A stretch of 64,000 bases of DNA from Carboxylicivirga sp964602515 (lineage in GTDB: Bacteria; Bacteroidota; Bacteroidia; Bacteroidales; Marinilabiliaceae). Shown in pieces: positions 9,431 through 18,346 of the stretch. Position numbers and translations under genes: made by a program. Below the pieces are notes generated by a model. It saw nothing but the letters and a program-made list of their open reading frames with translations, made no database searches and had not been told where the DNA came from. How positions within the stretch are numbered: the first letter of the stretch is position 1; every line of letters begins with the position of its first letter. The DNA is taken from positions 310,001-374,000 of the forward strand of contig CAZRRJ010000002.1 in assembly GCA_964602515.1 (NCBI GenBank), in the 5' to 3' direction.

Positions 9431-10879
9431 TTAATACTCTGCTGTTTTAGGAGCACGAGGGAATGGAATAACGTCACGAATATTACCCATGCCGGTCACG
9501 AATAACATCATACGCTCAAACCCTAATCCGAATCCACTGTGAACAACGGATCCAAAGCGGCGGGTATCCAGGTACCATGACATCTCATCAACAGGAATAT
9601 TCATTTCATTCATACGCCCAACAAGTTTGTCGTAATTTTCTTCACGTTGTGAACCTCCAATGATCTCACCAATTTGAGGAAACAGAATGTCCATTGCTCG
9701 AACTGTTTTGCCATCATCATTAAGTTTCATATAAAAAGCTTTAATATCTTTTGGATAGTCTGTTAGGATAACAGGCTTTTTAAAATGCTTTTCAACAAGG
9801 AAACGCTCGTGTTCTGATTGCAGATCACTGCCAAACCCTTCAATACGATACTTGAATTTACCTTTTTGATTCGGTTTTGAGTTTTTTAAAATATCAATTG
9901 CCTCGGTATATGAAAGACGAACAAAGTCATTGGCCAGTACAAACTGAAGTTTCTCAATCAACTCCATCGAACGCTCATCAGCTTTCTTGTTCTTTTCTTC
10001 CTCTTGTAGTCTATTGCTTAAGAATTTAAGGTCATCCATGCAGTTATCAAGAGCATATTTAATCAGGTACTTTAGGAATTCCTCGGCCAGATCCATGTTG
10101 TCATTCAGATCATAAAAGGCCATCTCTGGTTCAATCATCCAAAATTCAGCCAGGTGGCGGGATGTATTTGAATTTTCTGCACGGAAAGTAGGACCAAAAG
10201 TATAGACTTCACCCATTGCTAAAGCTGCTAATTCTCCTTCTAGCTGCCCAGAAACTGTAAGGTTAGTTGCCTTTCCAAAGAAATCCTCCGTATAGTCAAT
10301 AGCACCTTCTTCAGTACGTGGCAGATTATCGTAATCTAGGGTAGTTACCTTGAACATTTCACCAGCACCTTCAGCATCAGAGGCTGTAATAATTGGCGTA
10401 TGTACATTAATAAAGCCTTTTTTAGTATAAAACTCATGCACAGCAAAAATCATGGCATGACGAATACGTCCGATTGCTCCAAACGTGTTTGTTCTGTAAC
10501 GCAAGTGTGCATTCTCACGCAAAAATTCTAAGGTATGCTTTTTAGGTTGAATGGGGTATTTATCAGCATCGCAATCACCAAGAATTTCAATTTCCTTTGC
10601 ATGAATTTCAACTTTTTGCCCACTACCTGTTGATTCGGTAATAGTACCGTTAATTGAAATAGCTGCACCGGTAGTTATGCGCTTAAGTTCTGTTTCACTA
10701 AATGCTGGAACATCAACTACTATTTGAATATTATGGATGCATGAGCCGTCATTTAAGGCAACAAAATTAACTTGCTTATTACCTCGTTTGGTTCTTACCC
10801 AACCTTTTACATTTGCTTGCTTTCCAAATTCTGTACTTTGAAGCAGCTCAACAATCTTTGTCCGACGAATCTGTTCCAT
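9431..10879 (-). CDS. asnS: Asparaginyl-tRNA synthetase
   Basis: A class IIb aminoacyl-tRNA synthetase of 482 residues. The N-terminal OB-fold anticodon-binding domain (about 15-110) contains VKGWVRTKRGNKQVNFVALNDGS. The catalytic core has motif 2 (FRAENSNTSRHLAEFWMIEPE) and motif 3 (GFGLGFERMMLFVTG). The short length and the asparagine-type spacing of motif 2 favour AsnRS over AspRS, which would carry a GAD insertion. It charges tRNA-Asn in the cytoplasm and implies a direct Asn-tRNA route. Single-gene unit with a strong terminator. Confidence 0.96.
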   Translation of the reverse strand: MEQIRRTKIVELLQSTEFGKQANVKGWVRTKRGNKQVNFVALNDGSCIHNIQIVVDVPAFSETELKRITTGAAISINGTITESTGSGQKVEIHAKEIEILGDCDADKYPIQPKKHTLEFLRENAHLRYRTNTFGAIGRIRHAMIFAVHEFYTKKGFINVHTPIITASDAEGAGEMFKVTTLDYDNLPRTEEGAIDYTEDFFGKATNLTVSGQLEGELAALAMGEVYTFGPTFRAENSNTSRHLAEFWMIEPEMAFYDLNDNMDLAEEFLKYLIKYALDNCMDDLKFLSNRLQEEEKNKKADERSMELIEKLQFVLANDFVRLSYTEAIDILKNSKPNQKGKFKYRIEGFGSDLQSEHERFLVEKHFKKPVILTDYPKDIKAFYMKLNDDGKTVRAMDILFPQIGEIIGGSQREENYDKLVGRMNEMNIPVDEMSWYLDTRRFGSVVHSGFGLGFERMMLFVTGMGNIRDVIPFPRAPKTAEY

Positions 10880-10991
10880 TTTTATTTTCTAATTTTATAT
10901 TCAGGATTACAAAATTAATGATTTGTTTTTATTGAAGCCTAATGCATTGATTAAATGCAACTGAATATGTGATTATTCTTTCATTTTATAT

Positions 10992-11030
10992 AAAAAAAGG
11001 TGACTCGTAGTGAATCACCTTTTAAATTTT
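10992..11030 (-). terminator. Terminator after the 11043-11828 gene
   Basis: Stem 10995-11003 with 11015-11023 (9 bp), 11-nt loop, with A and T runs on both flanks, so it could work in either direction. It lies 20 bp past the stop codon of the secreted-protein gene. Confidence 0.75.
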
Positions 11031-11042
11031 TTTATAATTAGA

Positions 11043-11828
11043 TTATTTTTTTGTGAATCGCTCCATTTTATTGTCGTAATTTATGTAATAACGCCCCTTA
11101 GCTAAACTGCTTGCATTTATTTCATTACCATATCCTTTAAATACGATACCACCGTATTCATCATATATTTCATATAAAGTTGCTTCAGAAAAGGTAATTA
11201 TATCCTCTACTCTGTGAGGACTGAATGTAACAACAGCTTTTGATGAAGTACTCTTTACTTCATCAGAATAACGGGGTTTATTTCGATAATCTGTTTGTTT
11301 CAGCCGAAATCTGTTTTCTCCACTGTGCATGCGCACATTTACTTTGTAATCGTTATTTATAATTGATCCTTTGCCTTCTGTTTCACCAACTTTCACCCAC
11401 TTGTTCCAACGGTATTGCTCAATAATAAATGGCAGAGAGCCTGATTCTTTAGTTGTTGACCAGGTTAAATCTTCGCCAATAATGGTAAAGTTGTTAATTT
11501 CAAATGTAGCTCTTGGATTTAATACTTCTGGGTTAAGAACTTTGGGTTCACATTCATCCTTGAATTTAATACCAACAATTATAGCTTGACCTATCTCAAA
11601 TTGAAAAACACCAAGATCAATTTCAAAAGCACTGGAGTTTATTTCGTCTGTAGTAGTTTGACCATTAACAGTGACTTCATAAACACAAAATCCAACACCG
11701 GAAGCGGCAAAAGGATTCTTTACATACAGGTTTTCACCCTGAAATGTACCTTTCAATTCCATTTCTCCTGCATTGACATTTAAAATGGCTAAAACCGTCG
11801 CAAAGAATAATAATAAATTCCGTTTCAT
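11043..11828 (-). CDS. Secreted protein with type IX-like C-terminal sorting tail
   Basis: 261 residues with a signal peptide (hydrophobic stretch then NVNAGE; cleavage near residue 20). The middle has two beta-rich segments: about 25-105, an Ig-like region with YVKNPFAASGVGFCVYEV, and about 115-190, fibronectin-like with FRLKQTDYRNKPRYSDEV. The last 60 residues look like a type A T9SS/Por sorting domain: a repeated beta pattern ending SLAKGRYYINYD and a basic tail KMERFTKK. Export through the type IX system is inferred. No enzyme motif is visible. Single gene with its own terminator; function unknown. Confidence 0.7.
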   Translation of the reverse strand: MKRNLLLFFATVLAILNVNAGEMELKGTFQGENLYVKNPFAASGVGFCVYEVTVNGQTTTDEINSSAFEIDLGVFQFEIGQAIIVGIKFKDECEPKVLNPEVLNPRATFEINNFTIIGEDLTWSTTKESGSLPFIIEQYRWNKWVKVGETEGKGSIINNDYKVNVRMHSGENRFRLKQTDYRNKPRYSDEVKSTSSKAVVTFSPHRVEDIITFSEATLYEIYDEYGGIVFKGYGNEINASSLAKGRYYINYDNKMERFTKK

Positions 11829-11961
11829 TTAGGCTAGACTCAATTAATTATTTTTTGGGTAACGCAATTTATAAAAACAAACAAACATAGCAAAAAAATC
11901 ACTTCAATCAGCCGTAAAAATCCACGACTAGTCGTATTTCTTTGATTAAAAAAATTATCGC

Positions 11962-13827
11962 TTAAGGGTCTACCCAATCGCCATGTTCTTTTATCAGGTT
12001 AATGAGTTCATCCACCGCTTCTTTTCTTGGTAAATTACGTTTAATTAAATTCCTGTTTTTAAATAAACTTACCGTATCTGGTCCCGATCCGATATAACCG
12101 TAATCAGCGTCTGCCATTTCGCCAACACCATTTACCACACATCCCATTATGCCTATTTTTAGCCCTTTTAAATGAAATGTTCTTGCTTTAACTTGTTTTG
12201 TTGTTTCTTGCAAATCAAACAATGTTCGGCCACAACCTGGACATGAGATAAATTCTGTTTTAGTAAATCGAACGCGTGATGATTGTAAAATGCCAAATGC
12301 TGTGTTTGTTATTTCAGATTGAGTTAGTTTACCGGTATTTCTAAGAAAAATACCATCGGCAAAGCCATCCAGGAAAAGAAGGCCTGCATCGGCACCCGAT
12401 TTGATTTGGAAATCTTCTGCCTCATCTTCATTATAGTGATTGTGTAAAATAACAGGGTGTGATAGAGAGGCATTAATCATTTTAAAAATAAAGGCACGTT
12501 GCTCTATGGGTAAATTTTTATGGTTTGAATGCAAGAGGATAACGATATTGCTGTTTTGTTTTAGTTTTTCAATAACTTGCTCATTCAGTTCAGGGTATGA
12601 GGTAGCTAAGAAGCAATACGTAGGTAGCTCTGGAGTCTCAAGTAATTCTTTGGTGGTAACAACGGGATAAGTATTGGATGATGTATTTGCACTTTTCCAT
12701 GCCGAAAAAGGAATGATGTATTTTTGGTAATGATTCTTTATGCTGTTGGGGCTACCTATAAACAGGTAATCAGCTTTTTGCTCTTTCTTAACAGTGAACT
12801 CATTACCTGCACAGGAAATAACGACTGGAGGATGATTTGCACCAATATTTAAAACGGCATGTGTTTTTCTACGGTTATATTCAAATGGGGTGAATTGTGA
12901 AATTGGAGTTGGTGAAATGAATTCATGTCCATTTCTAGTACTAATATAATTAACCAGTTTAGAGGCAACAGGGACTTCTTTTTCCGGATCTTCAGTTAGT
13001 GAAATCCTTATGGTGTCTCCAAGGCCATCGATCAGAAGAGCACCAGAACCAACGGCTGATTTGATGCGCCCCTCATCTTCACTCCCTGCTTCTGTTACGC
13101 CAAGGTGAAGTGGATAATTCATGTCTTCTTTTTTCATGGCAACGACCAGTAAACGAACAGTATGCACCATTATTCGTGTGTTACTAGCCTTAATACTTAA
13201 TATGATATCTTTAAAGTCCAGTTCTTCACACAGACGAAGGTATTCCATGCATGCTGCCACCATTCCTTGTGGTGTATCACCATATCGACTCATAATGCGG
13301 TCTGATAAAGAGCCATGGTTAGTTCCTATTCGAATTGCAGTATGGTTCTCCTTACAAATAGCGAGAAACGGTTTAAGTTTTGATTTGGCTACTTGTAATT
13401 CAGCGTTATATTCTTCTTCTGTATATTCTATAAGTTTGAATTTTTTAGCACCACCCGAGAAGTTACCAGGGTTAATTCGTACTTTTTCAACATTAGCAGC
13501 TGCAATTTCTGCTGCATTGGGGTTAAAATGAATGTCGGCGACAAGAGGAGCATCATAACCTTTAGTGCGAATGATTTTTTTTATTGGTTCAAGATTGTGT
13601 GCTTCTCGTCTGCCCTGGGTAGTTATACGCACAATGTCAGCTCCTGTGTCAAGAATGCGCATTACTTGATTGGCTGTAGCTTCTGTATTCAGTGAGTTGG
13701 TTGTTGTCATGGATTGAATCTGGATATCAGCATTGCCACCAATCGCTTTTGTTCCTATTGATACTTTTCGGGTAGGATTACGGTGATAATTAAATAAATC
13801 CTCACAGTATAAAGGTTCTTTTGACAT
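11962..13827 (-). CDS. ispG: 4-hydroxy-3-methylbut-2-enyl diphosphate synthase (long form)
   Basis: The penultimate enzyme of the MEP isoprenoid pathway: a 4Fe-4S protein converting MEcPP to HMBPP. It is 621 residues against about 370 in E. coli. The N-terminal TIM barrel (RKVSIGTKAIGGNADIQIQS, then ADIVRITTQG) and the C-terminal reductase-like domain are separated by a roughly 250-residue insertion domain, the layout of the plant, Chlamydia and Bacteroidetes type. Cluster ligands are Cys529 and Cys532 (SCPGCGRT) and Cys563 (MGCVVNGVGE), with the following Glu. A possible promoter (ATTG-N22-TATTTTTG, minus strand, 13893-13860) lies upstream. Divergent from gldA. Confidence 0.95.
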   Translation of the reverse strand: MSKEPLYCEDLFNYHRNPTRKVSIGTKAIGGNADIQIQSMTTTNSLNTEATANQVMRILDTGADIVRITTQGRREAHNLEPIKKIIRTKGYDAPLVADIHFNPNAAEIAAANVEKVRINPGNFSGGAKKFKLIEYTEEEYNAELQVAKSKLKPFLAICKENHTAIRIGTNHGSLSDRIMSRYGDTPQGMVAACMEYLRLCEELDFKDIILSIKASNTRIMVHTVRLLVVAMKKEDMNYPLHLGVTEAGSEDEGRIKSAVGSGALLIDGLGDTIRISLTEDPEKEVPVASKLVNYISTRNGHEFISPTPISQFTPFEYNRRKTHAVLNIGANHPPVVISCAGNEFTVKKEQKADYLFIGSPNSIKNHYQKYIIPFSAWKSANTSSNTYPVVTTKELLETPELPTYCFLATSYPELNEQVIEKLKQNSNIVILLHSNHKNLPIEQRAFIFKMINASLSHPVILHNHYNEDEAEDFQIKSGADAGLLFLDGFADGIFLRNTGKLTQSEITNTAFGILQSSRVRFTKTEFISCPGCGRTLFDLQETTKQVKARTFHLKGLKIGIMGCVVNGVGEMADADYGYIGSGPDTVSLFKNRNLIKRNLPRKEAVDELINLIKEHGDWVDP

Positions 13828-13970
13828 TGTTTTGCGTTTAATTTCCGAAAGAATAAATGCAAAAATAGGTAATAATGTTTACTGCTTTGCAATTAAAAAT
13901 TAATCTTTCTGCCTTCAATCTTCTGTCTCATAACAATATTTGATATTTTTAGGGTCTAAATATTCAGCAT

Positions 13971-14879
13971 ATGTCGATTGTTGTACAGAATGTAGTAAAA
14001 GAATTTGGAAAGCAGAGAGCATTGAAAGATGTTTCTTTTTCAATATCAACAGGTGAAATTGTTGGTTTTTTAGGCCCTAATGGAGCCGGTAAATCAACAA
14101 TGATGAAAATTATTTCTGGACTTTTGCCCCAATCGGCTGGAGAAGTAGAAGTGTGTGGAATTAATAATGGTGATTACAACCAGGCCTTTCGACGGAAAAT
14201 AGGTTATTTGCCTGAGCACAATCCACTTTACCTAGATATGTATGTGAAAGAATACTTAATGATGGTGGCTGAAATATATCAATTGCCAAATAAGAAAGAC
14301 CGGGTAGCTGAAATGGTTGAGTTAACAGGTTTGAAACTGGAACAACATAAGAAAATTGGGGCATTATCAAAAGGATACCGGCAGCGCGTTGGTTTGGCAC
14401 AAGCCCTTATTCATGATCCGGAAGTTTTAATTCTGGATGAGCCAACCACAGGGCTTGATCCCAATCAGATTATTGAAATCCGTGAGTTAATAAAAGCAGT
14501 TGGTAAAGAAAAAACGGTGATGCTGAGTACCCATATTATGCAGGAAGTGGAGGCCATCTGTGAACGTGTCATTATTCTTAACAGGGGTGAACTGGTGGTT
14601 GATCATCCTTCTACTGACTTGTCGATATTAGAGCAAGGTCAGGAACCTAACGTTTTTGTTGAGTTTGATGTTGATGTGAATGTAGCAGATATTAAAATGA
14701 TTGAAGGAGTCAAGTCGATAGAGAATATTACAGAACGAGAATTAACCATTACTGCCTCAAAGGATATCCGTAAAGAACTGTTTGCATATGCCGTAAAAAA
14801 CAATTGTGTGATACTGACCATGACTAGGCATGAGCAAAATCTAGAAAGTGTGTTTCATGATTTAACAAGAGAAGCTTAA
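13971..14879 (+). CDS. gldA: Gliding-motility-type ABC transporter ATPase GldA
   Basis: 302-residue ABC ATPase. Walker A GPNGAGKST is at 35-43, the signature LSKGYRQRVGLAQAL starts near 132, and Walker B with the D-loop, ILDEPTTGLDP, is near 153-163. The extra C-terminal 80 residues and the overall sequence match the GldA family, which in gliding Bacteroidota works with GldF and GldG. Those membrane partners are not adjacent, so the transported substrate and any link to motility cannot be judged from here. Its stop codon overlaps that of the convergent pdxH: both read from the same TTAA (14876-14879). Confidence 0.88.
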   Translation: MSIVVQNVVKEFGKQRALKDVSFSISTGEIVGFLGPNGAGKSTMMKIISGLLPQSAGEVEVCGINNGDYNQAFRRKIGYLPEHNPLYLDMYVKEYLMMVAEIYQLPNKKDRVAEMVELTGLKLEQHKKIGALSKGYRQRVGLAQALIHDPEVLILDEPTTGLDPNQIIEIRELIKAVGKEKTVMLSTHIMQEVEAICERVIILNRGELVVDHPSTDLSILEQGQEPNVFVEFDVDVNVADIKMIEGVKSIENITERELTITASKDIRKELFAYAVKNNCVILTMTRHEQNLESVFHDLTREA

Positions 14880-15514
14880 GGAGCCAGTTGTTGAATGATC
14901 CAGTTGTTATCAGATTTGACAAACTGGTATCGGTCGTGCATGCGATTAGTACGACCTTGCCAAAACTCTATAGTTTCAGCTTTTACAATATATCCACCCC
15001 AATGCGGTGGCCGGGGGATAGATTTACCTTTGTATTGTTTTTCTAAGGCGGTATAATTTGTTATAAGTTCTTGTTTATTTTCAACTAATTTGCTTTGAGA
15101 AGATGCCCACGCTCCTAATTGGCTTTCCCGTGGTCGCGATTGAAAATAGTTATCTGACTTTTGTTCTGATACTTTTTGCACAGTACCTTTAATTCGGACT
15201 TGTCGCTCTAATTCCGGCCAGAAAAAATTGAGTGCTGCACATTTTGTATTGGCCAGTTCATGGCCTTTTTCACTATTATAATTTGTAAAGAAAACAAAAC
15301 CATCGTCGCACACATCCTTAAGTAGAACAATGCGGCAGTTAGGATGTAAATGGTTATTAACAGTTGCTAAAGTAACAGCTGTTGGTTCATTGCATCCTGC
15401 ATTAATTGCCTCTTCAAGCCATTGATTAAATTGCTCAAAAGGGTTTGGGTTGAGTTCTTCTTTTTCAAGACTTCCCTTGTTGTATTCGTTTCGGATACCA
15501 GATAGCTTCTTCAT
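14876..15514 (-). CDS. pdxH: Pyridoxamine/pyridoxine 5'-phosphate oxidase
   Basis: FMN-dependent enzyme making pyridoxal 5'-phosphate from PNP or PMP. The start at 15514 is chosen over the upstream in-frame ATG at 15688: it gives 212 residues, the family norm, begins with the family-like IRNEYNKGSLEKEEL segment, and has AGGAAA just upstream, while the 58 extra residues resemble nothing. Visible motifs include NCRIVLLKDV and FFTNYNSEKG (FMN binding), SRPRESQLGAWAS, and the C-terminal EFWQGRTNRMHDR substrate-binding segment. Convergent with gldA with overlapping stop codons. Confidence 0.95.
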   Translation of the reverse strand: MKKLSGIRNEYNKGSLEKEELNPNPFEQFNQWLEEAINAGCNEPTAVTLATVNNHLHPNCRIVLLKDVCDDGFVFFTNYNSEKGHELANTKCAALNFFWPELERQVRIKGTVQKVSEQKSDNYFQSRPRESQLGAWASSQSKLVENKQELITNYTALEKQYKGKSIPRPPHWGGYIVKAETIEFWQGRTNRMHDRYQFVKSDNNWIIQQLAP

Positions 15515-15772
15515 ATTTCCTGTTTTGTAATGAAGTAAACAAGCATTAAGTGCTTTTGTTGAAGAATTTTCGTCTGGAATCAAACTTTTATTAAGGCAGC
15601 TTGTTTTGTTGGAAATGTTAATTAGCAAGTACCAATTCTTTGTTCTGATGCTTGTTTTTTTAATACCTATAAAAATGAAACGAGCCATGGGAAATCATTT
15701 TTCATATAGTGAAATGACTAAGTTGATGATTTTTCATATGACCTTGAATAATAAACAATAAACTATATAGAG

Positions 15773-16345
15773 ATGAAAATATATACAAAAACCGGCGATC
15801 GTGGCCAAACAGATTTATTGGGCGGTGTACGCGTTAATAAAGATGATATTCGGGTAGATGCCTACGGAACTTTTGATGAGGTAAATTCTTTTATTGGCCT
15901 TCTACGAACAAAGCTGGATTCAAAGCACGATTGGCAAGACCGCTTGCATCAGGTCCAGGTAGAGCTGATGAATACCATGAGCCACCTGGCTACGCCAAGT
16001 GAACTTAAAGAAAAAAATACCATGCCTTTACCGGAAGGAATGGATGCTTTTTGTGAAAAATGGATTGATGAGATTGAGGGAACATTGAGCAGTCGTTCAG
16101 ATCATTTTATACTTCCCGGTGGAAATGAGGTATCAGCACTTTGTCATGTGGTACGTTCGCAATTGCGAAAGGGAGAGCGTAAATTAACAGCTTTACACCG
16201 TTCTTACCCGGTTGAGCGCTCTATTTTGTTTTTTATTAATCGCTTATCCGATTTGTTTTTCAGTCTCTCAAGGGCAGCCTCTGAGGAAGCTAATTTACCG
16301 GAAGAAAAGTGGAAGGCTTTTCTTTATAACAGAGGAGAGAAGTAG
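15773..16345 (+). CDS. PduO-type cob(I)alamin adenosyltransferase
   Basis: 190 residues matching the PduO/MMAB family: the N-terminal ATP-binding motif TKTGDRGQTDLLGG (5-18), YGTFDEVNSFIG, and the C-terminal catalytic helix with VVRSQLRKGERKL and a final RAASEEANLPEEKW. It attaches the 5'-deoxyadenosyl group to cob(I)alamin, making coenzyme B12 in the cytoplasm. It fits with the cobalamin-riboswitch transporter at 26 kb: the cell takes up corrinoids and activates them. Unlike that locus, no riboswitch is visible upstream. Single gene between pdxH (divergent) and rimM. Confidence 0.93.
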   Translation: MKIYTKTGDRGQTDLLGGVRVNKDDIRVDAYGTFDEVNSFIGLLRTKLDSKHDWQDRLHQVQVELMNTMSHLATPSELKEKNTMPLPEGMDAFCEKWIDEIEGTLSSRSDHFILPGGNEVSALCHVVRSQLRKGERKLTALHRSYPVERSILFFINRLSDLFFSLSRAASEEANLPEEKWKAFLYNRGEK

Positions 16346-16601
16346 TTTTATATGCTTATAATCATGTTGTAAGCTGAGGTACACGATGTATAGTTTAATT
16401 CCTGATAAGCTATAACTTCTATAGGAGTTGTGTGTCAATTTTCCTTGCCGTGTGTATTTCTGTGAATAATGAACAGGTAATTTCTATCTTTACACATGTA
16501 AATTCAATTATTAATTTTTCACACAGGTATATAATTGAATTTATTTGAGAGTTCTATATGGACAATGAACACAAATTTTAGATATATGAAAAATCAGTAC
16601 A

Positions 16602-17138
16602 ATGATAGAAAAGCATAATTGTCGCCAGGTAGGAGTTATTGTAAAATCTCATGGTATAGCCGGTGAAATTGTTATTCGTTTATTTAATGAATTTTCAATA
16701 GATGATTTGGATACCAAATTCTTATTTGTTGATTTGGATGGAGGCTTGGTACCGTTTTTTTTAGAAGAAGCACGTCAAAGAAACAAGACGGATGTGTTGG
16801 CAAAGCTTGAACAGATAAAAGACGATAAAGGTGCTGATCAGGTGATGGATGCACCTGTTTATGTTGAAAAGCTAGCATCAACTAATACTAGTAATTCTGC
16901 CAGTGAGCAAGGTTTTTCTGCTTATCAGTTAATAGGATACCAATGCCAGGCTGTTGGTTATGGGCCTATTGGAGAGGTGGTAGCCATTAAAGAAATCTCC
17001 AAAAACCCCTTGTTTGAGCTTGAGTATGATGGGCGTGAATTGTTAATTCCTATAGTAGAGGATTTTATTGTTGGTATTGACGATGAGAGCAGGACAATAG
17101 TATTTGAACTGCCTGAAGGGCTGATTGATCTGGAATAA
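16602..17138 (+). CDS. rimM: Ribosome maturation factor RimM
   Basis: 178 residues with the RimM N-terminal beta-barrel (RQVGVIVKSHGIAGEIVIRLF) and a C-terminal PRC-barrel (GYGPIGEVVAIKEISKNPLFELEYDGRELLIPIVEDFI). It assists maturation of the 16S rRNA 3' domain and 30S head, through contact with S19. The middle is diverged, with a Ser/Thr/Asn-rich linker near 93-105. It is not next to rpsP or trmD here. It shares a bidirectional terminator with the convergent thioesterase gene. Confidence 0.93.
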   Translation: MIEKHNCRQVGVIVKSHGIAGEIVIRLFNEFSIDDLDTKFLFVDLDGGLVPFFLEEARQRNKTDVLAKLEQIKDDKGADQVMDAPVYVEKLASTNTSNSASEQGFSAYQLIGYQCQAVGYGPIGEVVAIKEISKNPLFELEYDGRELLIPIVEDFIVGIDDESRTIVFELPEGLIDLE

Positions 17139-17174
17139 AGAGCTAAAATTTAAATTGAACCCACGTTATAAAAG

Positions 17175-17209
17175 AGTCCGGCTATTAAAATTTATGGTAG
17201 CCGGGCTTT
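17175..17209. terminator. Bidirectional terminator between rimM and thioesterase gene
   Basis: A 10-bp stem (17175-17184 with 17198-17207) containing one G-T wobble. It sits between two convergent stop codons (17138 and 17219) and has A- and T-rich flanks. Confidence 0.7.
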
Positions 17210-17218
17210 GTGTATATT

Positions 17219-17644
17219 TTAAAATGTTTTTTGTTCTTGTTTACTAACCGCTTTGCGCCATTCCGGCTTTAACACAATTGCTTCTTCAGTTTTTTTGTGA
17301 AAACCTACCATTACCGATTTGCAGGTCGCTTTTATTACACCTGATTCACGATTAACAACTTGTTGTTCCATTTTCAGGCTCTTATTACCCAAATGTACTA
17401 TAGCTGTTTTTACTTCTATTTCATCTTTGAGATAGATCGGACACATAAAGTCAGTGTTGATAGATGCAACAATAATGGTTTCATTGCCGGAAAACATAGA
17501 ATCACCGAATACCTTATCCATGTAGTACATGCGCCCAAGATCAAAATACTCCTGTATAGTTGCATTATTGACGTGCCCCAACACGTCAATGTCGTTAAAG
17601 CGTATCTGTACAACTGTGTTATGGTAAAATGTTGTTTCTTCCAT
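17219..17644 (-). CDS. Hot-dog acyl-CoA thioesterase (4HBT/YbgC-like)
   Basis: 141 residues forming a single hot-dog fold. The motif RFNDIDVLGHVNN (about 14-26) holds the catalytic Asp and the conserved HVNN turn of the 4-hydroxybenzoyl-CoA/YbgC thioesterase family. This is followed by the YFDLGRMYYMD helix. The substrate is probably an acyl-CoA or acyl-ACP, but its chain length cannot be read from sequence. It lies 86 bp downstream of the TsaC-like gene on the same strand and may be cotranscribed with it. Confidence 0.88.
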   Translation of the reverse strand: MEETTFYHNTVVQIRFNDIDVLGHVNNATIQEYFDLGRMYYMDKVFGDSMFSGNETIIVASINTDFMCPIYLKDEIEVKTAIVHLGNKSLKMEQQVVNRESGVIKATCKSVMVGFHKKTEEAIVLKPEWRKAVSKQEQKTF

Positions 17645-17730
17645 TGTGATGTATTGAAATTAACAAAGCAACTTAAGAATTGCTTTAAAATATTAATAAA
17701 ATTTAAGTTGGTACTAAAGATGCATGTACT

Positions 17731-18294
17731 TTACTCCCGTATAATGGTGACTTGCCCGTCTTTAGTCAGCTTAATAATACTCGATGGTGCAGGGTTTTTG
17801 GTTTCCTCTTGTCTGAATTTTACCACATAGTCAACACCAGCTTTAACAAGTTCGCTTATCTGATCAAAATTTTGAGGTGATGCTTCTCCACTAATATTGG
17901 CCGAAGTAGAAACAATTGGTTTTTTAAAGCGAGAACACAACTGTTTAGAAAATTCTTCATCAGTAATGCGGATGCCCACACTACCATCTTCTGCCAGTAG
18001 ATTTGCCGCTATATTTTTAGCATTATCGTAAATAATAGTTAGTGGTTTGGTTGTTAATTCGGCCATATCAAAAGCTACTTCAGGAATATCATTCACATAG
18101 CCGCTTAACTTAGCTGTATTATCCATTAGTACCAACATGCTTTTAGAGTCGGCACGTTGCTTCAGCTCATATATTCTTTTTACAGCATCAGCGTTAGTAG
18201 CATCGCAACCTATCCCCCAAATGGTATCGGTAGGATAAAGGATAAGGCCACCATTACGTAATACTTCGAGTGCTTGTTTTAAATCGTCGTGCAT
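17731..18294 (-). CDS. tsaC: L-threonylcarbamoyladenylate synthase (TsaC/Sua5/YrdC)
   Basis: 187 residues, a single YrdC domain. LRNGGLILYPTDTIWGIGCD carries the ATP/threonine-binding start, followed by the KQRADSKSMLVLM (KR-x3-K-type) motif and SVGIRITDEEFSKQL. It makes threonylcarbamoyl-AMP from Thr, bicarbonate and ATP for the t6A37 modification of ANN-reading tRNAs. It has the short TsaC-type length and lacks the extra Sua5 C-terminal domain. A second YrdC gene elsewhere in the genome would be needed to decide whether this is the essential copy. Confidence 0.9.
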   Translation of the reverse strand: MHDDLKQALEVLRNGGLILYPTDTIWGIGCDATNADAVKRIYELKQRADSKSMLVLMDNTAKLSGYVNDIPEVAFDMAELTTKPLTIIYDNAKNIAANLLAEDGSVGIRITDEEFSKQLCSRFKKPIVSTSANISGEASPQNFDQISELVKAGVDYVVKFRQEETKNPAPSSIIKLTKDGQVTIIRE

Positions 18295-18346
18295 TGTTAT
18301 TTTTTGTTGGCAAGATAGGAAAAAGAGGCAAAATGGAGAAGGACAT

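Noticed and set aside
7684..11023. Repeated GC-rich hairpins near gene ends as a dispersed repeat family
   Set aside because: Stem sequences differ in each case and all sit at gene ends; they are ordinary intrinsic terminators.
15515..15688. 58-residue N-terminal extension of PdxH
   Set aside because: No homology to the family, and the internal ATG has an AGGAAA site and gives the usual length.
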